Notes: generated from the sequence alone by a model not told the origin. A stretch of DNA of 15,325 bases from Pseudomonadota bacterium (GCA_023433585.1 JAEZCL010000198.1:1-15325), one strand, 5' to 3'. Shown: positions 5,820 through 13,090, counted from the first letter of the stretch. Numbers and translations: made by a program.

Positions 5820-6380
5820 ATGGCCAATCCGATCGACCTGCATGACGTGGAGCTGGCCGCCCTGGCGGCGGCCGGCGGACGTCGGGAGTTCGGCGAGCTG
5901 GTGCGTCGGCACGGCTCGGCGGTCCGGGCGCTGCTGCGCCGCATGGGCGCCGACCCGGCCACCGCCGACGATGTCGCCCAGGACGCCTTCGTCCAGGCTT
6001 TCGAGAAATGCGCCGAGTTTCGGGGGGAGGGGACCTTCGGCGCCTGGGTCCGCCGCATCGCCGCGCGGCTCTATCTGAAGCGCAAGGCCAGGGAGGCCCG
6101 CTATGTCGCCGAAGGTGAAGAGACGGTCGAGAAGTCGGTCGACATCGATCCGGCGCGCCGCATGGATCTGGACGAAGCCCTGAAGGGCCTCAGCGACATC
6201 GAGCGCATGTGCGTGTCGTTGTGCCACGGCGCGGGCCTGTCTCACGCCGAGATCGCCGCCGCCTTGAATACGCCACTTGGGACTGTGAAATCTCATGTCA
6301 AACGTGGTCTGGATAAACTCCGCGCCCGGCTTTCGCCGGAACCGGACAGCCTCGGGAGGCCGGCCGATGTCCGCGCCTGA
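5820..6380 (+). CDS. ECF-subfamily RNA polymerase sigma factor (cassette 2)
   Basis: A 186-residue ECF sigma factor. Region 2 covers about residues 10-90, with TADDVAQDAFVQAFEK (48-63) and GTFGAWVRRIAARLYLKRKA. Region 4 covers about 117-170, with LSDIERMCVSLCHGAGLSHA (124-143), EIAAALNTPLGTVKSH (144-159) and a basic end. It is closer to canonical RpoE-like proteins than its neighbour at 4430-4963, which has degenerate positions in the region 4 helix (EASVAL where this one has EIAAAL). An AGGGG site precedes the ATG well. The 3' end overlaps the putative anti-sigma gene by 14 bases. An upstream promoter motif for autoregulation could not be assigned with confidence. Confidence 0.94.
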   Translation: MANPIDLHDVELAALAAAGGRREFGELVRRHGSAVRALLRRMGADPATADDVAQDAFVQAFEKCAEFRGEGTFGAWVRRIAARLYLKRKAREARYVAEGEETVEKSVDIDPARRMDLDEALKGLSDIERMCVSLCHGAGLSHAEIAAALNTPLGTVKSHVKRGLDKLRARLSPEPDSLGRPADVRA

Positions 6381-6822
6381 CGAATTCGACCCCTTCATCG
6401 AGCGCCTGTTTCAGCAGACGCCGCCCATGGCCGACGCCGCCGATTTCGCCCGACGGGTGGAGCGCCGCCTGGCCGCCGGGTCGCGCCTTCGCACCGTGGT
6501 GATCGGCGCTGCGGGCCTGGTGGGCGGGGTGTTCGCGGTGCGCGAGACCCTGGGCGCCAATCTGCATTTCACCACCGACGCCCAGGCGGGCGCGGCCGAA
6601 CTGACCGCTTCGACGGGCGCGGCTCCGGAGAACGTCAGGCTGGTGGACGCGGGCTTCGGCGCCCTGACCGCCCAGGCCCAAGCCGCCCAGAACGGTCTGA
6701 GCCGCCTGGGAATTGATTTCGATTTCGGGACCCTGGGGGGTATGCAGATGTTCTGGGCCATGGCGGCGCTGCTGATCGCGGCGGCGGTCATGGCGGGCAT
6801 GAAACTGGCGAACGAGGTCTAA
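6367..6822 (+). CDS. Putative membrane anti-sigma factor of cassette 2
   Basis: A 151-residue protein starting MSAPDEFDPFIERLFQQTPP. The N-terminal cytoplasmic part shares the LF-x-Q-x-PP-x2-D pattern and the following arginine-rich helix with the protein at 4956-5261. Hydrophobic segments lie at about residues 41-58 and 127-147. Between them is a 65-residue, probably periplasmic, alanine- and glutamine-rich region that the cassette 1 protein lacks. The frame is open upstream to 6295, but the ATG at 6367 is preferred because GGGAGG lies seven bases before it and the upstream residues merely read the sigma region 4 DNA in another frame. No zinc-binding anti-sigma motif is present. The assignment rests on overlap with the sigma gene and on topology. 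Confidence 0.75.
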   Translation: MSAPDEFDPFIERLFQQTPPMADAADFARRVERRLAAGSRLRTVVIGAAGLVGGVFAVRETLGANLHFTTDAQAGAAELTASTGAAPENVRLVDAGFGALTAQAQAAQNGLSRLGIDFDFGTLGGMQMFWAMAALLIAAAVMAGMKLANEV

Positions 6823-6830
6823 CGAGGTCT
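6811..6830 (+). repeat. Tandem 10-base duplication at the anti-sigma/panB junction
   Basis: AACGAGGTCT occurs twice in a row. The first copy encodes the last residues of the anti-sigma protein, and its junction with the second forms the TAA stop. The second copy supplies the GAGG ribosome binding site for panB, whose ATG starts at 6832. The duplication therefore joins the stop of one gene to the start site of the next. Confidence 0.9.
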
Positions 6831-6831
6831 G

Positions 6832-7662
6832 ATGTCTTCCCACAAAGAGGAGCCGGTCAAGCGGCTGCACGCGCCCGACATCCTGGCGCGCAAGGGCGGG
6901 GAGCCCATCGTCTGCCTGACGGCCTATGACGCGCCGACGGCCGAGATGCTGGACGCGCACTGCGACCTGCTGCTGGTGGGCGACAGCGTCGGCATGGTGG
7001 TGCACGGCCTGCCCAACACCGTCGGGGTGACCCTGGACATGATGATCCTGCACGGCCAGGCGGTGATGCGCGGCGCGCGCCGGGCCATGGTGGTCGTGGA
7101 CATGCCCTTCGGCAGCTACGAAGGCGGCAAGGAGGTCGCCTACGCCAACTGCGCCCGCGTGATGAAGGAGACGGGCGCGCAAGGGGTGAAGCTGGAAAGC
7201 GGCCCCACCGTGCCCCAGACCATCGAATATCTGGTCCAGCGCGGCATTCCGGTCATGGGCCATGTGGGTCTGCGGCCCCAGGCGGTGCTGAACGAGGGCG
7301 GCTTCAAGGCCAAGGGCCGCACGGACGACGAGCGGCTGCGCGTCATGGCCGAGGCCGAGGCCACCGCCGACGCCGGCGCCTTCGCCGTGGTCATCGAGGG
7401 CGTGGCCGAGGGCCTGGCGGCCGAGATCACCCAGGCCGTCGACAAGCCCACCATCGGCATCGGCGCCTCGGCCTCGTGCGACGGCCAGATCCTGGTGGTC
7501 AACGACATGCTGGGCATGTTCGACTGGTCGCCGAAGTTCGTGCGCCGCTACGCCGATCTGCGCGGCGAGATCACCCGCGCGGCGAAATCCTACGCCGAGG
7601 ACGTGCGTGCGCGCCGTTTTCCCGCCCAAGTCGAGACCTACTTCTCCAAAAAGCCGGTCTGA
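6832..7662 (+). CDS. panB: 3-methyl-2-oxobutanoate hydroxymethyltransferase (ketopantoate hydroxymethyltransferase)
   Basis: A 276-residue cytoplasmic enzyme that transfers a hydroxymethyl group from methylene-tetrahydrofolate to 2-oxoisovalerate, the first step of pantothenate and coenzyme A synthesis. The TIM-barrel markers are all present: CLTAYDAPTA (28-37), LLVGDSVGMVVHG (47-59), VVDMPFGSYE (88-97), VKLESG (119-124), GHVGLRPQ (143-150) and VVIEGV (186-191). The metal and catalytic acids correspond to D51, D90, E122 and E189. Length is standard. It starts 9 bases after the anti-sigma gene, with its ribosome binding site inside a 10-base tandem repeat, so it may be cotranscribed with sigma cassette 2. 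panC is not adjacent. Confidence 0.97.
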   Translation: MSSHKEEPVKRLHAPDILARKGGEPIVCLTAYDAPTAEMLDAHCDLLLVGDSVGMVVHGLPNTVGVTLDMMILHGQAVMRGARRAMVVVDMPFGSYEGGKEVAYANCARVMKETGAQGVKLESGPTVPQTIEYLVQRGIPVMGHVGLRPQAVLNEGGFKAKGRTDDERLRVMAEAEATADAGAFAVVIEGVAEGLAAEITQAVDKPTIGIGASASCDGQILVVNDMLGMFDWSPKFVRRYADLRGEITRAAKSYAEDVRARRFPAQVETYFSKKPV

Positions 7663-7769
7663 ACCGGGTTCGTCCGCGTTGCGGGCCGCGCCTCAAGTCT
7701 TTAGGGTCGCGCCGAAATTCGTCTGCGGTCGCCGTTCGTGGCGCGCCGCTCAGGGGAGCGTGTCTTTAA

Positions 7770-8528
7770 GTGGTCGATGTCTTTGAAGAGGTCGAGGAGG
7801 AGCTGCGCTCCGACCGGTACAAGCGCTTTCTGCGGACCTGGGGCCCCTGGATCGCCGGCGCGCTGGTGCTGGCGCTGGTCGCCGCCCTGGCCTGGTGGGG
7901 CTGGCAGTCGTGGCAGACCAGCCGCGCCGAAACCGCCGCGACCCATTACGACCGGGGCGTTCAGGCGCTGAGCGAGGGGAACGCCGACGCCGCCGACGCC
8001 GCCTTCATCGAGGCCGTTGAGGCGGGATCGCCCGGCTACAAGGCCCTGGCCCTGCAACAGCGGGCCGGAATCGCCGTCACCCAGGACCGCATCGAGGACG
8101 CCGTCGGCCTGCTGGACGAGGCCGCTTCGACTTCGCGCCAGCCGCTGATCGCCGATCTGGCGCGGCTCAAGGCGGCGTTCCTTCTGATGGACACCGCCTC
8201 GCTGGAGGACGTCGAGGCGCGCCTGGCGCCCCTCGCCGCCGACGATCGTCCCTTCAGCCCCTACGCCCGCGAGGCGCAGGGCCTGGCCCGCATCCAGCAC
8301 GGCCAGATCGCCGAGTCGCGGCCGGTGTTCGCTCTGCTGGCCCTGGGCCAGGACGTGCCGGATCCCGTCCGTCAGCGCGCCCAGCTGATTCTGGACGCCA
8401 TCGACTCCGGCGTCGCCGCCGCCATGGCCGACATCGTGCGCGCCCAGGCCGCGCTTCCCGAACCGCAGGCCGACGCCCAGCCGGGCCAGGCCCAGGCCGC
8501 CGACGCCGCGTCGTCCGAACAGCCGTAA
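7770..8528 (+). CDS. YfgM-like membrane-anchored TPR protein (TPR_21 family)
   Basis: A 252-residue protein with a short cytoplasmic N-terminus (VDVFEEVEEELRSDRYKRFL), one membrane helix at about residues 26-46 (WIAGALVLALVAALAWWGW) and a periplasmic helical-repeat domain to about residue 220. This is the build of YfgM, a SecYEG-associated protein thought to hand secreted proteins to periplasmic chaperones. Position directly before bamB and der repeats the yfgM-bamB-der order of E. coli, which supports the assignment. The C-terminal 25 residues are a low-complexity Ala/Gln/Pro tail. The start is GTG at 7770 with AGGGGAG about 11 bases upstream, a slightly long spacing. The 107-base gap after panB shows no clear terminator or promoter. 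Confidence 0.85.
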   Translation: MVDVFEEVEEELRSDRYKRFLRTWGPWIAGALVLALVAALAWWGWQSWQTSRAETAATHYDRGVQALSEGNADAADAAFIEAVEAGSPGYKALALQQRAGIAVTQDRIEDAVGLLDEAASTSRQPLIADLARLKAAFLLMDTASLEDVEARLAPLAADDRPFSPYAREAQGLARIQHGQIAESRPVFALLALGQDVPDPVRQRAQLILDAIDSGVAAAMADIVRAQAALPEPQADAQPGQAQAADAASSEQP

Positions 8529-8547
8529 ATCCAGGATTCAAAGCCGC

Positions 8548-9927
8548 ATGCGCTCCATGTCCACACCTCTTAAGATCGCCCTGGTCTGCGGCCTGGCCGT
8601 GGCGGTGGCGTCCTGCTCCACCGCGCGCCGCATATGGCCGTTCGGCGGCGACGGGGCGCCGGAATCGGTCGCCTCGGCCGGGGAGCGCGTCTCCGTGCTC
8701 GAGTTCGAACAGCAGCTGTCTGCGACCGCCGAACTGGCGGGCCGCGACTTCTTCGTGCCCGGCCCTCAGGCGGTCAACGCCTGGCCGGTGCCCGGCGGCA
8801 ATCTGGAGCAATCCCTCGAGCATGTGATCGCCGCGCCGGCGTTCACCGTCGCCTGGCGCCGCGACATCGGCGAGGGGGCCTCGCGCACCACCCAGGTCAC
8901 GGCCACGCCGGTGGCCGCCGACGGCCGCGTCTTCGTCATGGACGGCGAATCGCGGGTCAGCGCCGTGGATGCGGACAGCGGCGCCATCCTGTGGCAGGCC
9001 AACCTGCGCCCCGATGGCCGCGACCGCGCCTATGGCGGCGGCGTGGCGGTGTCCGGGAACCGCGTCTATGTGACCTCGGGCTATCGTTTCGTGGCGGCCC
9101 TGGACGCCCAGAGCGGCGCGGAGGTGTGGCGCACCAGTTTCGACGCGCCGATCCACGGCGCGCCGACCGTGGCCGGCGGCCGCGTCATGGCCGTGGACGT
9201 GGACAACCAGATCCTGGCCCTGGATGCGGACACCGGGACGATGGTCTGGTCCTATCAGGCCATCTCAGAACCGGCCCGCCTGATGCGGGCCTCCAGCCCG
9301 GCGGTCAGCGGCGACACGGTGATCGCGCCGTTCTCGTCCGGCGAGATCGCGGCCATCCGCGCCGCCAACGGCCAGGAACTGTGGACCCAGGTCCTGTCGC
9401 GCACCAGCCGCACCAGCGCCCTGTCCGAGATCCGCGACATCGCCGGGCGCCCCGCGATCAGCCGGGGCGTGGTCTATGCGGTCAGCCATTCCGGCCTCAT
9501 CAGCGCCATGGACGTGCGCACGGGCCAGCCGGCGTGGCAGCTGCCCCTGACGGGCGTCAACGCGCCGTGGGTGGCGGGCGACGTGGTCTATGCGGTCTCG
9601 AAGGCCGGTCAGCTGACCGTCATCAACCGCCAGAACGGCCAGGTTTACTGGATCCGCGACATCAGCGAGGGCCGCGTCCGCACCCAGGGCGGCTGGTTCT
9701 TCGGCGTCGGCAAGCGCACCGTGCGCCCGGTCTGGAGCGGCCCGATCCTGGCCTCGAACCGGCTGGTCCTGGTCAATTCCGACGGTCAGGCCGTGGCCTA
9801 TGACCACAAGACGGGTCAGGAAGTCGCCAGCCTGAACCTGGGCGCGCCGGCCTATATCGCGCCCATCGCCTATCGCGGCGCCCTCTATGTCGTGACCGAC
9901 AATGGTCAGCTGGTCAGCATCCGCTGA
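8548..9927 (+). CDS. bamB: Outer membrane protein assembly factor BamB (lipoprotein)
   Basis: A 459-residue lipoprotein of the BAM complex, which inserts beta-barrel proteins into the outer membrane. A signal peptide ends in the lipobox VASC, so C23 should be the lipidated residue. The rest is an eight-bladed PQQ-type beta-propeller with repeated blade motifs such as GRVFVMDGESRVSAVDADSG, NRVYVTSG, GRVMAVDVDNQILALDADTG and GVVYAVSHSGLISAMDVRTG. The protein is longer than the roughly 390-residue E. coli form, mainly through a 60-70 residue N-terminal linker after the lipid anchor. A second ATG at 8557 would also leave a workable signal peptide. It follows the YfgM-like gene by 19 bases and precedes der by 28, suggesting one operon. 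Confidence 0.95.
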   Translation: MRSMSTPLKIALVCGLAVAVASCSTARRIWPFGGDGAPESVASAGERVSVLEFEQQLSATAELAGRDFFVPGPQAVNAWPVPGGNLEQSLEHVIAAPAFTVAWRRDIGEGASRTTQVTATPVAADGRVFVMDGESRVSAVDADSGAILWQANLRPDGRDRAYGGGVAVSGNRVYVTSGYRFVAALDAQSGAEVWRTSFDAPIHGAPTVAGGRVMAVDVDNQILALDADTGTMVWSYQAISEPARLMRASSPAVSGDTVIAPFSSGEIAAIRAANGQELWTQVLSRTSRTSALSEIRDIAGRPAISRGVVYAVSHSGLISAMDVRTGQPAWQLPLTGVNAPWVAGDVVYAVSKAGQLTVINRQNGQVYWIRDISEGRVRTQGGWFFGVGKRTVRPVWSGPILASNRLVLVNSDGQAVAYDHKTGQEVASLNLGAPAYIAPIAYRGALYVVTDNGQLVSIR

Positions 9928-9955
9928 CCGGAAAAAGGGCCTATAAGCGTTTCCC

Positions 9956-11560
9956 ATGGCCCTGAAGGTCGCCATCGTCGGTCGCCCCAACGTGGGCAAG
10001 TCCACCCTGTTCAACCGGCTGGTGGGCAAGCGGCTCGCGCTGGTCGACGACCGGCCGGGCGTGACGCGCGACCGGCGCTATGCGGACGGCAATATCGGCG
10101 ACATCGACCTGACCCTGATCGACACGGCGGGATACGAGGACGTCACGGACGAAAGCCTGGAATCGCGCATGCGCGAACAGACCGAGGCCGCCATCGACGA
10201 CGCCGAGTTGATCCTGTTCATGATGGACGCGCGCGAGGGGGTCACGGCGCTGGACCTCATCTTCGCCGACCGCCTGAGGAAACAGGACAAGCCGGTGATC
10301 CTTCTGGCCAACAAGGCCGAGAGCCGCGAGAGCGGCGGCGGGGTGGGCGAGGCCAATGCGCTGGGCTTCGGCGACCCGGTGGCCATCTCCGCCGAGCACG
10401 GCGAGGGCATGGCCGATCTCTACGCCGCCGTGTCGAAGGCCGCCGCCGACATCGAGGTCGCCGAACAGGAAGAGGCCGACAAGCCGATCCGCGTGGCCAT
10501 CATCGGGCGGCCCAACGCGGGCAAATCCACCCTCATCAACCGCCTGCTGGGCGAGGACCGGCTGCTGACCGGGCCGGAAGCGGGGATCACGCGGGATTCC
10601 ATCTCCGTCGACTGGGAATACGAGGGCCGCCGCATCCGCCTGGTGGACACCGCCGGGATGCGGCGCAAAGCGCGGGTTCAGGAGAAGCTGGAGAAGCTGT
10701 CCGTCGCTGACACCATCCGCGCCATCACCTTCGCCGAAGTGGTGGTGCTGGTCATGGACCGCGACAACGCCTTCGACACCCAGGACCTCCAGCTGGCCGA
10801 CCTGGTGGAGCGCGAGGGCCGCGCCCTGATCTATGTGATCTCCAAATGGGATCTGGAGGAGGAGCCCCAGTCGCGCATGGCGGCGCTCAAAGAAACCGCC
10901 GAGCGCATGCTGCCCCAGGTCAAGGGCGCGCCCTTCGTGGCCCTGTCGGCGCACAACGGGCGCGGCGTCGAGCGCCTGATGCCCGCCATCCTGAAGGCGC
11001 ACGACACATGGTCGGTGAAGGTCAAGACGCGCGACCTGAACGACTGGCTGGCCATGGCGGTCCAGCGTCACCCGCCGCCCGCCGTGGACGGCCGCCGCAT
11101 CAAGCCGAAATACGTCGCCCAGACCAAGGCGCGGCCGCCGACGTTCGTCATGTTCGCCAACCGCGCTGCGTCCATGCCGGATCACTACAAGCGCTATCTT
11201 ATCAATAGTCTGCGCGAGAGTTTTGATCTTCCGGGTACGCCCATGCGGCTGACGGTCAAGTCGGGCTCGAACCCGTTCGTGGACGGAAGCGGCGGCCCGG
11301 CGCGTCCCAAGGGCGATGCGAAGACCGCCCCGCGCCGCGTCACCAAGGCCCAGAAGGCCGAGGAGGCGAAGGGCCTGCCCGGCAAGGCGCCGGCCAAGAA
11401 GGCGGCCGCCGCCAAACCCACCGTGGTCAAGGCCAAGCTGCGCGCCGCCTCAAAGGCCAAGGCCGCCACGATCCCCGGCAAGCGCGCCCGCACCGGCGCC
11501 CGCCAGGTCTCCCGCTCCGGCCGCATCCGCACCGGCGGGCCGTCCAAGCCGAAGCGGTAG
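9956..11560 (+). CDS. der: Ribosome-associated tandem GTPase Der (EngA) with long basic tail
   Basis: A 534-residue GTPase needed for 50S subunit assembly. The first G domain has GRPNVGKST (9-17), DTAG and NKAE. The second has GRPNAGKST (184-192), DTAGMR (231-236) and SKWD (296-299). A KH-like domain follows to about residue 438 and includes RVSRS-type basic surfaces and the conserved YLINSLRESFDLPGTP. The last 95 residues are a lysine/arginine/alanine/proline-rich tail with runs such as KAPAKKAAAAKP, resembling histone H1-type or ribosomal basic tails. Typical Der proteins end shortly after the KH domain, so this extension is notable and may add RNA binding. The first-domain NKAE in place of NKxD was also noted; I believe it is seen in other alphaproteobacterial Der proteins. 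Confidence 0.96.
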   Translation: MALKVAIVGRPNVGKSTLFNRLVGKRLALVDDRPGVTRDRRYADGNIGDIDLTLIDTAGYEDVTDESLESRMREQTEAAIDDAELILFMMDAREGVTALDLIFADRLRKQDKPVILLANKAESRESGGGVGEANALGFGDPVAISAEHGEGMADLYAAVSKAAADIEVAEQEEADKPIRVAIIGRPNAGKSTLINRLLGEDRLLTGPEAGITRDSISVDWEYEGRRIRLVDTAGMRRKARVQEKLEKLSVADTIRAITFAEVVVLVMDRDNAFDTQDLQLADLVEREGRALIYVISKWDLEEEPQSRMAALKETAERMLPQVKGAPFVALSAHNGRGVERLMPAILKAHDTWSVKVKTRDLNDWLAMAVQRHPPPAVDGRRIKPKYVAQTKARPPTFVMFANRAASMPDHYKRYLINSLRESFDLPGTPMRLTVKSGSNPFVDGSGGPARPKGDAKTAPRRVTKAQKAEEAKGLPGKAPAKKAAAAKPTVVKAKLRAASKAKAATIPGKRARTGARQVSRSGRIRTGGPSKPKR

Positions 11561-11566
11561 ATCACT

Positions 11567-11703
11567 CCGTCATCCTCGGGCTTGTCCCGAGGACCCACGG
11601 CGGAACCGGGCGTGAGCGGACAGCCGTTCGCATTACTGCCGAAGCGGCCTCGGATCGTGCGCGCATCAACGATGGGTCCTCGGGACAAGCCCGAGGATGA
11701 CGG
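11567..11703. repeat. Palindromic repeat element 1, perfect 31-base inverted arms
   Basis: The arms at 11567-11597 and 11673-11703 are exact reverse complements and enclose 75 bases. Each arm also folds on itself: in the left arm, TCCTCGGG (11573-11580) pairs with CCCGAGGA (11586-11593) around CTTGT. The element begins six bases after the der stop. The CGGGCTTGTCCCG core is a repeat type I know from many alphaproteobacterial intergenic regions. There is no transposase and no clear target duplication. It could act as a REP-like site, a transcript stabiliser or a terminator between the convergent genes. Confidence 0.85.
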
Positions 11704-11776
11704 GATTTATAGGTTCACAATCTAGGTTGAGATCCCATACAAGTTACTGATTTTATTAGACTAAACTCATACTCTT
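11704..11776. other. AT-rich core between the two palindromic elements
   Basis: Seventy-three bases of strikingly AT-rich DNA in a GC-rich genome, including GATTTTATTAGACTAAAC. It has no coding potential. Promoter-like words exist (TTGAGA at 11727 followed by AT-rich DNA) but no convincing promoter or small RNA could be defined. Together with the two flanking elements it fills the 344-base gap between the convergent der and SDR genes. Confidence 0.5.
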
Positions 11777-11882
11777 CCGTCATCGCCGGGCTTGTCCCGG
11801 CGATCCATACGCACCGATGGGGCAGAGCGAGCCTGGAACGTTCCGCGTGTATGGATTCCCGGGACAAGCCCGGGAATGACGG
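11777..11882. repeat. Palindromic repeat element 2, same family as element 1
   Basis: The left arm starts CCGTCATCGCCGGGCTTG (11777) and the right arm ends CAAGCCCGGGAATGACGG (11882). The arms are similar but not exact inverted copies of each other. Within each arm the hairpin is perfect: ATCGCCGGG/CCCGGCGAT (11782-11790 with 11796-11804) on the left and ATTCCCGGG/CCCGGGAAT (11855-11863 with 11869-11877) on the right. So the base changes are matched inside each arm. It ends 22 bases after the stop of the minus-strand SDR gene and may terminate or stabilise that transcript. Confidence 0.85.
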
Positions 11883-11904
11883 ATGGGGGAATATGCGCCC
11901 CTGC

Positions 11905-12663
11905 CTAAACCAGCGCCGACACCGGCGGGCCGTCCTTCCATTCGCGGAAGGATACGACGCCCCCTGACGGCTCGCGGTCGGGCCGCGCCAGATCGACCAC
12001 CAGCGGCCCGATCTCGGACGGGGGGGGCAGGGCGGACGGGTCCTCGCCCGGATAGGCCTGGGCGCGCAGGCGGGTGCGCATGCGGCCGGGGTCCAGCACG
12101 GCCACGCGGATGTCGGTGGATTCGATCTCGTCGGCCCAGCATTGCACCAGGGTCTGGGCGGCGGCCTTGGTGGCGGCGTAGGCGCCCCAGAAGGCGCGTG
12201 GGCTCCACGCCAGCGACGAGGTCAGATAGACGGCCCGGCCCGCGTCCGACGCCCGCAACAGGGGTTCGAGCGAGCGGATCAGGCGATAGACGGCGGTGAA
12301 GTTCACCTTCTCGATCTTGGCGAACTGGCGCGGGTCGGCGTGGCTGACCGGAACCAGGCCCTCGGGCCCCATGGTCGCCGCCGCATGGACCCAGACATCC
12401 AGCTTGCCGAAGCGTTCAAACAGGGCGCCGCCCATGCGGTCGATGGCCCCGCCGTCCACCAGGTCGAACGGGATCAGGGTGGCGTGACGGCCGGTGGCGG
12501 CGAAGACGGCGTCGTCCAGTTCCTCCAGCCCGCCCTCGGTGCGCGCCGTGGCGACCACATGGGCGCCGGCCTTCGCCAACGCCAGGGCGCTCTCGTAGCC
12601 GATGCCGCGCGAGGCGCCGACCACCAGGGCGACGCGGTCCTTCAGGGGAAGCTGATCCGTCAT
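11905..12663 (-). CDS. Short-chain dehydrogenase/reductase (SDR), classical type
   Basis: A 252-residue NAD(P)-dependent Rossmann-fold oxidoreductase. The cofactor motif is GASRGIG (residues 16-22). HAA (93-95) takes the place of the usual NNAG. N121, S149 or S150, Y162 and K166 (YAATK) make up the catalytic set, so it should be active. The pattern is close to YciK-like SDRs, whose physiological substrate is uncertain. It is the last gene of the cvpA-purF-VOC-SDR run and lies 73 bases after the VOC gene. SDR genes following purF are familiar from other alphaproteobacteria, but a role in purine metabolism is not established. The gene is convergent with der. Confidence 0.92.
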   Translation of the reverse strand: MTDQLPLKDRVALVVGASRGIGYESALALAKAGAHVVATARTEGGLEELDDAVFAATGRHATLIPFDLVDGGAIDRMGGALFERFGKLDVWVHAAATMGPEGLVPVSHADPRQFAKIEKVNFTAVYRLIRSLEPLLRASDAGRAVYLTSSLAWSPRAFWGAYAATKAAAQTLVQCWADEIESTDIRVAVLDPGRMRTRLRAQAYPGEDPSALPPPSEIGPLVVDLARPDREPSGGVVSFREWKDGPPVSALV

Positions 12664-12736
12664 GGCGCTTGCTTACGCGCGCCACGGTCCAAGCGAAAGG
12701 GCGGTGACGCCGCATCTCTCCAGACTCAAGGGAGCC

Positions 12737-13084
12737 TCAATAACCCTCGGCGGGCTGCCACAGGCCGAAGCTGACGCCCTGGTCGTCGCTGGCGCTGACG
12801 CTGCGGCCCGAGGCGCTGTCGGCCGGCACCGCGCATTTGCCGCCCAGCTCCGTGACGCGCGCGCATATGGCGTCGATGTCGTCGATGCGGAAATAGAGGT
12901 GAGAATAGTCGGTGTGCTCGCCCTTGACGAAGCCGAACCCCGGGCTGCCCGCCCCGGCCACATGGGCGTAGGTCTCGTGCGAGGCCTCCGGGTCGAAGGT
13001 CCAGCCGAACAGGGCGCCGTAGAAGGCGCGGGCCCTGTCGATGTCGGGCGTGTCGAGGGTGAAGTAGCCGAGTGTCGCGCTCAT
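12737..13084 (-). CDS. Small VOC-family (glyoxalase/bleomycin-resistance-like) protein
   Basis: A 115-residue single VOC module pair starting MSATLGYFTLDTPDIDRARA and containing FYGALFGWTF, YSHLYFRIDDID and DDQGVSFGLWQ. This is the common pattern of small glyoxalase/bleomycin-resistance-like proteins, which dimerise around a metal. A candidate metal residue is H62 in SHLYF; the usual C-terminal glutamate is not obvious. The substrate is unknown and no antibiotic resistance role is implied. The ATG lies six bases after the purF stop, so it should be translated from the purF message, although no clear ribosome binding site is seen. Confidence 0.88.
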   Translation of the reverse strand: MSATLGYFTLDTPDIDRARAFYGALFGWTFDPEASHETYAHVAGAGSPGFGFVKGEHTDYSHLYFRIDDIDAICARVTELGGKCAVPADSASGRSVSASDDQGVSFGLWQPAEGY

Positions 13085-13090
13085 GCGCGG

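Noticed and set aside
6298..7629. A 443-codon minus-strand frame across the anti-sigma gene and panB
   Set aside because: It runs through two supported genes and has no family motifs or start signal.
7663..7769. Promoter or terminator between panB and the YfgM-like gene
   Set aside because: Only a five-base GAACC-G-GGTTC palindrome at the panB end and no convincing -35/-10 pair were found.
9941..11185. A 414-codon minus-strand frame opposite der
   Set aside because: It overlaps the unmistakable Der GTPase and its composition (His, Val, Gly, Asp-rich) is typical of an antisense shadow.
11567..11882. CRISPR array or an insertion sequence with terminal inverted repeats
   Set aside because: The repeats are inverted rather than direct, only two elements exist, there are no regular spacers, no transposase gene and no clear target duplication.
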